This document shows, one piece after another, positions 40,801 through 50,367 of a stretch of DNA of 64,000 nucleotides. Every line of letters starts with the position of its first letter. The first letter of the stretch is position 1. Position numbers and translations under genes: made by a program. This DNA is from Bryoerythrophyllum caledonicum (taxonomy: Eukaryota > Streptophyta > Bryopsida > Pottiales > Pottiaceae), in assembly GCA_963971425.1 (NCBI GenBank), contig OZ020517.1, forward strand, positions 13,766,501 through 13,830,500. The letters are read 5' to 3'. Under the pieces are notes generated by a model that ran no database searches, was not told where the DNA came from, and worked only from the letters and a program-made list of their open reading frames with translations.

Positions 40801-43800
40801 GGGGGTGGACTCCTCCTCCACTGCAGCCGGTGCCTCCTCCGCCACGGGCGCCACCTCAGCAGCCTTCTCCTCCTCCACCGGAGCCCCCGGTGCCTCCGCA
40901 GCAGCCGGCTCCTCAACAACAGGGGCAGCCTCCTCCACCGCCGACGGGGCCTCCACCACCTCTGCAGGTGCAGCCTCCTCTGGGGCCACAAACTCCCGCG
41001 TCGCCACCTCCGGAGCAGCCTCCGGCTCAACCACTGCCGCTGGGGCCTCCTCCACCGGTGCCGGAGTCGCCTCCGCCACCTCAGCCGCCGGGGCCTCCAC
41101 CACAGGGGCAGCCTCCTCCACCGCGGGGGTGGACTCCTCCTCCACTGCAGCCGGTGCCTCCTCCGCCACGGGCGCCACCTCAGCAGCCTTCTCCTCCTCC
41201 ACCGGAGCCGCCGGTGCCTCCGCAGCAGCCGGCTCCTCAACAACAGGGGCAGCCTCCTCCACCGCCGCTGGGGCCTCCGCCACCTCTGCAGGTGCAGCCT
41301 CCTCCGGGGCCACAAACTCCCGCGTCGCCACCTCCGGAGCAGCCTCCGGCTCAACCACTGCCGCTGGGGCCTCCTCCACCGGTGCCGGAGTCGCCTCCGC
41401 CACCTCAGCCGCCGGGGCCTCCACCACAGGGGCAGCCTCCTCCACCGCGGGGGTGGACTCCTCCTCCACTGCAGCCGGTGCCTCCTCCGCCACGGGCGCC
41501 ACCTCAGCAGCCTTCTCCTCCTCCACCGGAGCCCCCGGTGCCTCCGCAGCAGCCGGCTCCTCAACAACAGGGGCAGCCTCCTCCACCGCCGCCGGGGCCT
41601 CCGCCACCTCTGCAGGTGCAGCCTCCTCCGGGGCCACAAACTCCCGCGTCGCCACCTCCGGAGCAGCCTCCGGCTCAACCACTGCCGCTGGGGCCTCCTC
41701 CACCGGTGCCGGAGTCGCCTCCGCCACCTCAGCCGCCGGGGCCTCCACCACAGGGGCAGCCTCCTCCACCGCGGGGGTGGACTCCTCCTCCACTGCAGCC
41801 GGTGCCTCCTCCGCCACGGGCGCCACCTCAGCAGCCTTCTCCTCCTCCACCGGAGCCCCCGGTGCCTCCGCAGCAGCCGGCTCCTCAACAACAGGGGCAG
41901 CCTCCTCCACCGCCGCCGGGGCCTCCGCCACCTCTGCAGGTGCAGCCTCCTCCGGGGCCACAAACTCCCGCGTCGCCACCTCCGGAGCAGCCTCCGGCTC
42001 AACCACTGCCGCTGGGGCCTCCTCCACCGGTGCCGGAGTCGCCTCCGCCACCTCAGCCGCCGGGGCCTCCACCACAGGGGCAGCCTCCTCCACCGCGGGG
42101 GTGGACTCCTCCGCCACTGCAGCCGGTGCCTCCTCCGCCACGGGCGCCACCTCAGCAGCCTTCTCCTCCTCCACCGGAGCCTCCGGTGCCTCCGCAGCAG
42201 CCGGCTCCTCAACAACAGGGGCAGCCTCCTCCACCGCCGCCGGAACCACCTCTGCAGGTGCAGCCTCCTCCGGGGCCACAAACTCCCGCGTCGCCACCTC
42301 CGGAGCAGCCTCCGGCTCAACCACTGCCGCTGGGGCCTCCTCCACCGGTGCCGGAGTCGCCTCCGCCACCTCAGCCGCCGGGGCCTCCACCACAGGGGCA
42401 GCCTCCTCCACCGCGGGGGTGGACTCCTCCTCCACTGCAGCCGGTGCCTCCTCCGCCACGGGCGCCACCTCAGCAGCCTTCTCCTCCTCCACCGGAGCCT
42501 CCGGTGCCTCCGCAGCAGCCACCGCAGCCTTCTTCACTTCGTCTTCCGCCACCACAGCCGGCTTGTTGGCCTCCTCCACCACGTGTGAAACTTCAGGTGA
42601 CTTGGTTTCTGATGCAGCTATATCCGGCGTGTCCACCATCTGAGCGGCTGCAGGCTTATTTTGAGGTTCAATTTCAGATGTTGTAATTTGGTTTGCCTGA
42701 GCTTGTTGTTGTTCGGCGTTTGTCTCATCTATGAAATCACGCCAGCTTGTTGTGGCCACCTCTGCAGCTGCAGCCTCCTCCGGGGCCACAGACTCTCGCG
42801 TCTCCACCTCCGTAGCTGCCTCTTGCTCAACCACTGCAGGTGGGGCCTTCTCCAAGGGTGGCGGAGTCGCCTGCGCCACCTCAGCTGTCGGGGCCTCGTT
42901 CACAGGGGCAGCCTCCTCTACTGCTGGGGTGGACTCCTCCGCCACTGCAGCCTGGGCGGCAGCCTTGTCCACCAGGGGCGAAACATCAGCTGGCTTGGTT
43001 TCCGTTGCAGCTATATCCGGCGTGTCCGCCTCCTGAGCGGCTACAGGCTTATTTTGAGGTTCGGTTTCAGATGTTGTGATCGGGTTTGCCTGAGCTTGTT
43101 GTTGTTCGTTGTGAGTCTCATCTATGAAATCACGCCAGCTTGTTGTGGCCACCGCTGCAGGTGCAGCCTCCTCCGTGGCCACAGACTCTCGCGTCTCCAC
43201 CTCCGGAGCAGCCTCTGGCTCAACCACTGCAGCTGGGGCCTCCTCCACCGGTGCCGGAGTCGCCTCGGCCACCTCAGCCGCCGGGGCCTCCACCGCAGGG
43301 GCAGCCTCCTCTACCGCGGGGGTGGACTCCTCTGCCACTGCAGCCTGGGCCGCAGCTTTCTCCACTTCGTCCTTCGCGACCACAGCCTGTGGGTTGGCCT
43401 CCTCCACCACGTGCGAAACTTCAGCTGGCTTGGTTTCCGATGCAGCTATATCCGGCGTGTCCACCTCCTGAGCGGCTACAGGCTTATTTTGAGCTTCGGT
43501 TTCAGATGTTGTGATTTCGTTTGCCTGAGCTTGTTGTTGTTCGTTGTGAGTCTCATCTTTGAAATCACGCCAGCTTGTTGTGGCTGAAGTTTGTGGTGTG
43601 GGTTGCTGCTGTTCTTGTTGGTCATGCAGATTTCGCTCTGTGGTGCTGCTGGCGTTTGGGGTGGCGGTTACTTCTTCAGTTTCGTTGGCTTTTGAGGTGG
43701 GAGGTTCGGGTGAGGCAAGCTGTGATGGTGTAGGTGGGATTTGGATGGTTTGGTTTCCTGTGTCGGCTTGCTTTGACGATAAGGTCTTAGAGGGAGAGGG

Positions 43801-45932
43801 AGATTCGGCTTTAAGAAGCTCTGGCTCTGTTGCTGGGGTTGGCGAGTCAAAATGACTGGCTGCCGCAGATTCTACTACACTCTCGTACTCGTTACTCCGC
43901 GCAGGATCTTCTTCGTCATCTGGAGTAGCAGCATCTTCTTGCGCGTCCGTTCCTAATACTGGTTCATCAACCTTAGCGTCCAGCTCAACCTGCTTCTGTT
44001 CCGGCTGTGGGGCTGGGGTCTCTGATACTCTCACCGCTGAAACAGCCTGTGGAATGCTACTATCAAATCCTGTGCTAACGACGTTAGTGACGGGAACCCC
44101 TTCGACGGGTGATCCTACGGACAGCGGCGCTGACTCCTGTGGCAAGGAACTCTGCTCTACTGCTGGAACCTTTTGCTCTATCGCAGCGGCAGGCGCAGCT
44201 TCTTCCAAGCTGGGCCCCGCAGCTTTCTCGACGTATCCAACTCCTCCCACTTTAGAAGTAGGGACAGGCACATCCTCCCTCGAATCGGATGTTGGTTCTG
44301 ATACGGGTGTTGAAATCATGGTTTCCTCGGCCTCTGAATCCTCATCAGCAACAGAATCCTCCTCTGTGACCACAGACTTCTCCATAACTACAGAAGCCCC
44401 AGGTTCCATCACAGTAACAGCTCCAGTGGCTCCTGTTGTACCTAGAACACCCAGGGCTCCAAGAGCGCCAGCAGCCACAGTCGACGGCGTTTTTGATGCG
44501 GGCTCTGGTACACGCACCAGAAATCAGATACTCTGATGCGAAATTTTCTTATTACTCTTCTAACATAACATTTTCAAAACATGATATCGATAAACTCATC
44601 ACGAGAACTGGAACAACTCTTACCTTGAACTGAAGGCACCTCCGGAGGGGAATCTGGGATACTTGGCTTTGCCACGGAAACCCATTCTGGACTCGAGGCT
44701 TTGGGACGATGTTCTGGGGACACCATCTCCCAGTCATCACCTAATGTTTCCTTGGGTGATACCACTGCTTGAGGACTCGTCACCTTCCCCTCTTCCTTGA
44801 CAGCGACTGGTAGCTCTGCAATTGGGCTACTCGTTACCCGCGCGCTTGATTCGCTGACCTCATCTGCTCTCCGACTTACAATGCTTGGCAACGGCTTCTC
44901 ATCAACACGCGCAGCAGGTGGTGGCAAGCTGCTGCTGCTGGCAAGACTTCGAACTTGGACTGGCGTAGTGCTAGCTGAGGCAGCTGCAATGCTGTGGCGT
45001 TTCCTCAGGCCACCAGCGGAACTAGACCCAGCCAGACTTCCTGACGACGCAACTACAGGTGCCCCTCTCGCTAGGAATTCATCCGCATCGTTGCTGGGAT
45101 TGTAGACCCGGCGCTGTTTAGCACCAACTGGCTCGGGTGAAATTTCGCCCGCCTCGACATACTTGGGAGGCAAAGGCATCCCAAGCGCACGAGCAGGTGA
45201 GGCCCTGTACGACGGCATATCCTCTGAACCGCTGTGGTAGACCGTGTCAGGGCTTCGTGCTCTGCTCGAGGAAGAGTGAGCAGGGCTAGCATTCGCAGTG
45301 CCATAAACACTTCCCATTTCGGAAGTAGAATCACGAGGAAGCCTTCTTCCGGATTCATTCGCAAAACTATCCACATCTTGATCAAAGGTAACATTCGTAT
45401 CAATGCCGTCGTCATCTTTGAATTTGGCAACAGCAGCTGGAGTGGGCTCCGTCTGTGGTATCAAGGACACGAAACACAAACAAATCTTACGACGCTAATT
45501 CTCTGCATTGACTAGAGAATTCCCACTGCCTACAGAAGGAGCAAGTGGGAAGAATGCCAGTTCGTGACAAAATGCAGCAATGACAGATGAACTGGCGTAG
45601 CCATTCAAAAGTAAATACTGATTCAAAAGGTGCATACGTGGGCTACAAATTCATTACTTACGCTGAACGCATTTTCAGGCTAACGAGCCTAGTCATAGCA
45701 GAATTTCAAATATGACTTAGGGAGTGTCAGACAGAAAACGAACCTTGTTGATGAGAGGCACCAGAGCTGAAGGGTCTGACTCGAGTCCGACAGCCTTCTG
45801 CTTGCTCAAATTCGGCTTGGGAGCTGATGTCGAACCCTGAGATTTCTCGAGCCTCTTGTGAGGAAGTCTTGGCGTCCGAGAAGAATGCGCATTCAGCTCC
45901 CGGCTCGCACACTTCCCTCCTCCTTTCCCCAT
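7631..45932 (-). CDS. Giant Ala/Glu/Pro/Val-repeat protein, four exons, predicted 12,590 residues
   Basis: The model joins exon 1 45932-45744 (189 nt), exon 2 45452-44624 (829 nt), exon 3 44504-7932 (36,573 nt) and exon 4 7812-7631 (182 nt). Introns of 291, 119 and 119 bp all begin GT and end AG, and their phases (0, 1, 1) agree, giving 37,773 nt. The start is the first ATG after an in-frame TAA at 45980-45978. The protein begins MGKGGGKC, so Gly2 could be lipidated. Next come a Ser-rich head, three long SWRDF repeats, about 107 units of 104-108 residues, and a 59-residue tail. Glu is GAG throughout the unit I read. There are no stops in exon 3, and length differences between units are multiples of three. 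No known domain was recognised; a disordered, strongly acidic, possibly structural or elastic polymer is an inference. Confidence 0.85.
8060..42520 (-). repeat. Tandem coding array, about 107 units of 312-324 bp
   Basis: The landmark CACAAACTCCCGC recurs from about 8149 to about 42278, giving about 107 units. A full unit is 108 codons; common variants lack 2 codons (AEAP reduced) or 4 codons (AAPE missing), and one has an extra 24 bp (about 37567-37614). By my count a full unit has 38 Ala, 29 Glu, 17 Pro, 17 Val and only seven other residues, including one Arg (TREF) and one Lys (EEEK). Within the unit, shorter subrepeats of about 11-14 residues built on EEAAPxxVEEPAA can be seen. Sequence markers show higher-order blocks of 4, 5, 6 and 7 units, so unequal exchange or conversion has been active recently. 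Confidence 0.97.
42521..43600 (-). repeat. Three long, diverged N-terminal repeats with a SWRDF motif
   Basis: Within exon 3, before the main array in protein order, the motif ATTSWRDF(I/K)DET occurs three times (codons near 43575-43561, 43140-43126 and 42747-42733). The spacing is 435 and 393 bp. Each copy continues with EQQQAQAN, TTSE, QNKP, VDTPDIAA-like blocks and then an acidic A/E/P/V section like the main array. The three copies differ from each other much more than the main units do, so they look older. They may be the ancestral form from which the A/E/P/V unit expanded. Confidence 0.85.
44624..45932 (-). other. Exons 1 and 2 of the giant gene: unique N-terminal head
   Basis: Exon 1 (45932-45744) encodes 63 residues starting MGKGGGKCASREL and ending PLINK, with donor AAG|GTTCGT. 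Exon 2 (45452-44624) starts TEPTPAAVAKFKDDDG after TACCACAG and ends PPEVPSVQ before CAAG|GTAAGA. It is rich in Ser, Ala and Pro, with features such as PARALGMPLPPKY, LRKRHS and DDWEMVSPEH, which look like disordered sequence with possible phosphorylation sites. Exon 3 then resumes at EPASKTP. The MGKGGGKC start resembles lipid-modified N termini (Gly2, Cys8), but this is only a motif-level guess. Confidence 0.8.
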
Positions 45933-47110
45933 TTTCCTAGAGTATCTCTTACAGAACAAAAGCTTGTAAAACAACAATTAGTCCGCTATGCACAGATATG
46001 ATGCAATTCGCAAGTGCAAAAAATGACGAGTAAAACGATCTGTAGCTAGCTGCAATGAACCTCACAAATGTGTACTATTTACTCCCAATGAGACCGCAAA
46101 AAATGGTAGAAAACAACTTTCTTCGATTCCCAGATCGAACACTAGATCTACAACCCGAATTATCAAACCCTGAATTCCGTCTCAGCTTGTAAAACAACAA
46201 TCACCCCGCTATGAACAGATATCAACCAACTACACCACCAACAGCTAGCAACAGTGACGTACTCTTCACGACGCACGCACAGACAGACCGAGGACTGGCT
46301 TAGAAAATTCCGAGTCCCACTAGCAATTACTCGTGATACAATTCACAAGTGCAAAAATGACGAATAAGACGATCCGCAGCTGACGCACCCAGCAGACGCA
46401 ATGAACCTCACAAATGGGGTACTAGATCAATGAACCTCACAGATGAACCTCCCCGATCACCTTACACAGAATGAGACGGCAAAGAATAGTAGAAAGGACA
46501 ATCTTCCGTCACCAGATCGAACACTAGATCTACAAACCGAGATAGAGAGATTGAGAGAACGCCAAGATAGAAACACCAAGATAGATTGAGAGAGTGAACT
46601 CCCTGATGCCTGGTCCGCTTCGATACTCAACCAAGAGCTAGCAGCACCAACACGAAACGCGAACGATGAGCTAGGTGACGAGATCGAGCAACACAGCCAA
46701 TGGCCTGAAAACCAGAATTCCGAGAGGACAAGCGCGCGCACAACAAAGCGAATTGCGAAAGCGACGAATCCGTGAGCTCACTGCTCGGGTTCGGGTACTT
46801 AGGAATGCCTGCCGGCCGACCGAGTTTAGTATTCCGGCTTTCGAGTGGTGTCCGGATCCGGATGGTTTGAGGATGGAAGTTGAGGTGCGGAGATGGAAGT
46901 TGGGCGCGGTACGACAGTGGAGGCTTGGTCTTTCGCGAAGAGGGGGGCGGGCCCGCGCTGGACGCGAGTACTGGGTCCTGGCGGGCGGGCGGGCCCCCGC
47001 GGCAGGTATCCTGGTCAGCCAGCTGGTTGGGCGGTGGGCAGTGGGCACCACCGTCGCCTTCAGTACCTTTCCTTTGGAAAATTTCAGCTCCCAGAGCCTG
47101 TATGCATCCC
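45933..47110 (-). promoter_or_regulatory. Putative 5' leader and GC-rich promoter region of the giant gene
   Basis: This lies directly upstream of the first ATG. The nearer part (45962-46540) contains a tandem duplication listed separately. The farther part (about 46880-47050) is strikingly GC-rich, with GGGGCGGGCCCGCG and GGCGGGCGGGCGGGCC, unlike the AT-rich surroundings. Open frames occur here on both strands (for example 46675-47124 and 46880-47371) but overlap one another and show no domain, so they are probably chance frames in GC-rich DNA. A transcription start within or next to this region is an inference. Confidence 0.45.
45962..46540. repeat. Tandem duplication in the putative 5' leader
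   Basis: Unit 1 (45962-46159) and unit 2 (46183-46540) share, in order, AGCTTGTAAAACAACAAT, CCGCTATG(A/C)ACAGATAT, CAA(G)TGCAAAAA(A)TGACGA-like, AATGAACCTCACAAATG and CAGATCGAACACTAGATC. Unit 2 is longer because of inserted sequence and a repeated AATGAACCTCACA block. The duplication sits just upstream of the giant gene's start codon. Confidence 0.8.
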
Positions 47111-47364
47111 GCCAACTGGCGTGATTATCCCGTTCACCCCAAGCGGACATTTTCCGGTTTCCCCTTCCTCAAGCCAGGTCATTCTGATGAAGCTGCAGCG
47201 GACTTCGCTCATGGTAATTACACTCTCTCCCTTGGCTGCCTGGTTCATGTCCCCATTCCCCATGTCCTTCAAACTTCCTTGACGCTCACCCCAACGAAAC
47301 TTCATTCCCAATTCATCCATGAACACTATCATACGTTCAGGTCAGTTTTGGCACTGCGGTCTAA

Positions 47365-47545
47365 ACCTTGACCCTTGAAAAACCCTATGTCCTTAATCCT
47401 TCAAAACCTGTACCCTAAACCTTGAAACCCCATATCCTTAATCCCTGAAAACCTATACCCTAATCCTGGAAACCCTATATCCTTGATCCTTAAAAACAAA
47501 TACCCTATACCTTAACACTTAAACCTTAAACCTAAACCTAGGCTG
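47365..47545 (+). repeat. Degenerate telomere-like tract
   Basis: Runs such as CCCTAAACCTTGAAACCCC, ATACCCTAATCCTGGAAACC and CTTAAACCTTAAACCTAAAC resemble decayed plant telomeric CCCTAAA repeats. Units of about 27-30 bp alternate CCTTGA/CCTTAA with ACCCTA. It could be an interstitial telomeric remnant or a simple repeat that resembles one. Confidence 0.5.
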
Positions 47546-47569
47546 CCGAAATAATAGTTTCACTTTTGT

Positions 47570-47665
47570 AGGCATTTAGATACACGGGTATCACCTTTGC
47601 ATTACATGGGTATTGTTTAGATATTGCATGGGTGTTACCTTGGCATTACATGGGTATCACCTAAA
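47570..47665. repeat. Short tandem repeat around CATGGGTAT
   Basis: Four or five diverged copies of (T/A)(C/T)ACATGGGTATCACCTT-like sequence lie close together, spaced about 20-35 bp. No function is evident. Confidence 0.5.
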
Positions 47666-48100
47666 GAAATCTCTTGGGTTTTTTGAAAGTTTTGGACATT
47701 CTCCATTGTGGATCAATTATGTACAAAGTTGACCCGTACGTAGGGTATTGATTGCCATTATTGTAGGTAAGGGCAAGGTAAGGTGGAGGTAGAGGTTTGT
47801 ACTATGAAATATTATTTGAAAGATAGATTTTAGGTTTGTAAGAGCTCATGTTTGCAGATCAAATCTTTGTTTTGCAAATAGGTTGCTATTGAGGTGTTAC
47901 ATAAGCATATATCATGAACAAATATATGTTCAGATTATATATAATATAATAGAGTTTTGAATTGGCAAAACAATTGCAATGGAAAAATAAAATTAAAATA
48001 AACATGAATTATACTTTGTTTTGAATATTGTAAGGAACTTGCTTCTTACAAAGACAATAGTTTTTTTTAAAAAATATAGCAACTTATGTAATATAGCTTA

Positions 48101-48452
48101 GGGGCGTTTCACACTAAGCCCAAGGGCCGAACTCCATTGAAGACCAAACTATGCCGAGGGGCCGAGTTTTGGAGTTGTAAAAAATTATTAAAATTATTTT
48201 AATGAGAAAATGTTCGGCCCCTCGGCAAGAGTTTGGGTTTCTATTGTTGTTGGACCCAAACTCTCCTCGAGGGGCCGAACTATTGGCGCCAAAATTCTCA
48301 AAAAGTGCTGCCATGTAAGCATTTTGGTGCCCTTCGGCCCTTGGCCCTTGGCCCCTAGTGTGAAGGCCCACGGGCCGATTTTCAACTCTAGGCCAATCAA
48401 ATTGCTAGAATTGCTCGGCCCCTCGAGCTCGGCCCCTAGTGTGAAACCCCCC
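48101..48452. mobile_element. Harbinger/Tourist-like MITE, 352 bp
   Basis: The left end is GGGGCGTTTCACACTAAG and the right end, read inverted, is GGGGGGTTTCACACTAGG. The element is flanked by TTA at 48098-48100 and TTA at 48453-48455, the 3-bp target duplication typical of PIF/Harbinger elements and their Tourist MITEs. The inside carries several short GGGGCCGA/TCGGCCCC inverted motifs and no coding sequence. It appears whole and fairly young. Confidence 0.8.
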
Positions 48453-48455
48453 TTA

Positions 48456-50363
48456 GTAGGCACTCTCATTTCATATAAAGCTACTAAATTTATTTTGTGG
48501 TTATGATTAAAGTTTTAGATATGATTGAAAGTACATTTATTATCTTTTTTGCAAAATATAATCTAGTGAATTTTCAAGTCTCAAGAGTGCCATTTGGTTG
48601 ACATGTAAAAAATGCTTATTATTCCATTACATAATTTCTATAATTATTAATTATATGATTCACACAAATTTACCAGAAAGAAAATTTATAATCCTTAATC
48701 ATTTCTATTTTTACCACAATGATAAAAGCAAATGTAAAGTTTAATAGTTTGAAAATTCATCACAGTGCTGTGGTACTTGAATCCATGTTGAAATTGCCCC
48801 ATGAAATCATCATTTGTGATAGAGACTTCAACTTATATGGAAATTTGATAATAACAGTACCTAACAAGTAAACCAACAACAACTTTTCACCACATCTTAC
48901 CATGATTGTAAGTTTATAAAAGCTATAGAATGTGTGCAATTAGCTCTCTTTGAGATGAGTAGTATTTTCTTGAGAAATTGATTTTTGTTTTATAAACCCT
49001 TCTCAACCATCTTTGACCTCTAAAATTCCTTGATTATGTTTCACCAAAAAAATACCCTATAACTAAATTAAGATGCAAAATTAAGAGACGAATCTCAACC
49101 ATTCCAACTATAGGATCTCAAAGTTTAGTACTCAAAAAATACAACCAAGTCTTGTTGGAAATCTTGACCAAGCAAATTTGCAATTGAAGAGCACAATGAA
49201 GTCTAGTTTAGCCCAACCCAAACAAGATCAACACACTTGCACCAAAAATGATGTCATAATTCTCCACTACATATTTTGTCAATTTTACGGAAATATGTTC
49301 TATCATATGTTTGGTCATTACACGCCAAAAATCACAAGCAATGGAGGAATTAGGATAACCCTTGGGGGGAACATGCAATGTCTTCAGATAAATAAAACAT
49401 GGTCATTTCATCAGCATACCAACTTTACTTTTTTTCTTTGAAGTAAAGAATTGTCGAAACAAAAATCCAAAGGGGAAAAAGAAAGAAATGACCTGGAAAA
49501 GAAGAATCAAAACCTGGATTTCTATGTAATGTAACAAATTTTAAATGGAGGGGTGCCAACAAAGATGAGTTGGGGGGAATTAAGTTAGGGCCACTTGAGT
49601 GGCATGAAGACGCCCCCAGAAACCCGCCTGACTCGTTCTTCCGAATTAGTGTAATCACTCTTAATGTCTAGTGCAAAATAACAACTTGGTGTACAAATAC
49701 AAAAAAGGGCGCAGGCTGGCATCCCATGATCGCAACGGCCATGTCGCTTACCAAGTCTCCAAGTCCCCGCTCCATACTTAGACCCCCAACTGCCATGCCC
49801 AGTCAGCCCTTTTGGTATTTACTCCACCAACCTTTGTCCGCCGACGCTGGGCCCACCAGCCGCCGACGCTGGGTCCACCATACCAATTCTTCATCCCTTT
49901 CCCTTTTTTACCTTTCTATGTTATGTCTTTTCTTTTCTTTTCTCACATCATTTTTAACCCTTGTGTGAAAGAAGACATAAATAACGAGAGAAATACCCCT
50001 CCTTTTGTGAAAAATTTACTTAAGACATGATGAATAATAATAAATAAGATATGAGAAATATTAACCCTTAAAGAGAATAATGAAAAGAACCTTGTGTGGA
50101 TAAATAATCTGAGACATTACTTAAAAGTAATAAGAAAAATTAACCCTGGGAGACTTTAACAAAATCTCACCCTTTATTGCTTCCTAGTCTATGTCAAGAG
50201 GTGGGGAAGGAAACAAACAATTTGTTACCGTTTCCAACCATTGCAAATTCCACCTAGGTGAGTAAAAAATATATGTTCAAAGATATTGGATTTGATTGCA
50301 AGTATTAGATGATTATGGTGCTTGAAGTGATCATTTGTTTTATTTTTCCAATACGTTTTCTCT
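48456..50363. other. AT-rich intergenic stretch with a diverged fragment of the TTAA-element family
   Basis: Around 49010-49200 the order GACCTCTAAAATTCCTTGA, then ACTATAGGATCTC resembles the left ends of the elements at 50368 and 52409, so a decayed relative may lie here. Around 50260-50340 there is also sequence like the inside of those elements. A 20-bp direct repeat built on GCCGACGCTGGG occurs near 49838-49880. No gene was supported. Confidence 0.4.
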
Positions 50364-50367
50364 TTAA

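Noticed and set aside
17850-42320. 8,156-codon minus-strand frame rich in Arg, Trp and Leu
   Set aside because: It is another frame of the same array, broken several times between 10 and 17.8 kb, and its composition is implausible for a protein.
8060-42520. Non-coding satellite DNA
   Set aside because: All unit-length variants are multiples of 3 bp, the gene frame has no stop over 36 kb, and phased unique exons lie at both ends.
7958-42643. 11,561-codon plus-strand frame rich in Ser, Thr, Ala and Gly
   Set aside because: It is the antisense shadow of the repeat array. It has no flanking exons with agreeing splice phases, whereas the minus-strand frame does.
16344-42686. 8,780-codon plus-strand Pro-rich frame resembling an extensin
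   Set aside because: It is a shadow frame. A stop at 16161 breaks the array in this frame, and there is no start or splice context to support a cell-wall protein.
46675-47371. Overlapping open frames on both strands in the GC-rich upstream region
   Set aside because: They overlap one another in different frames, show no domain, and are expected by chance in GC-rich DNA.
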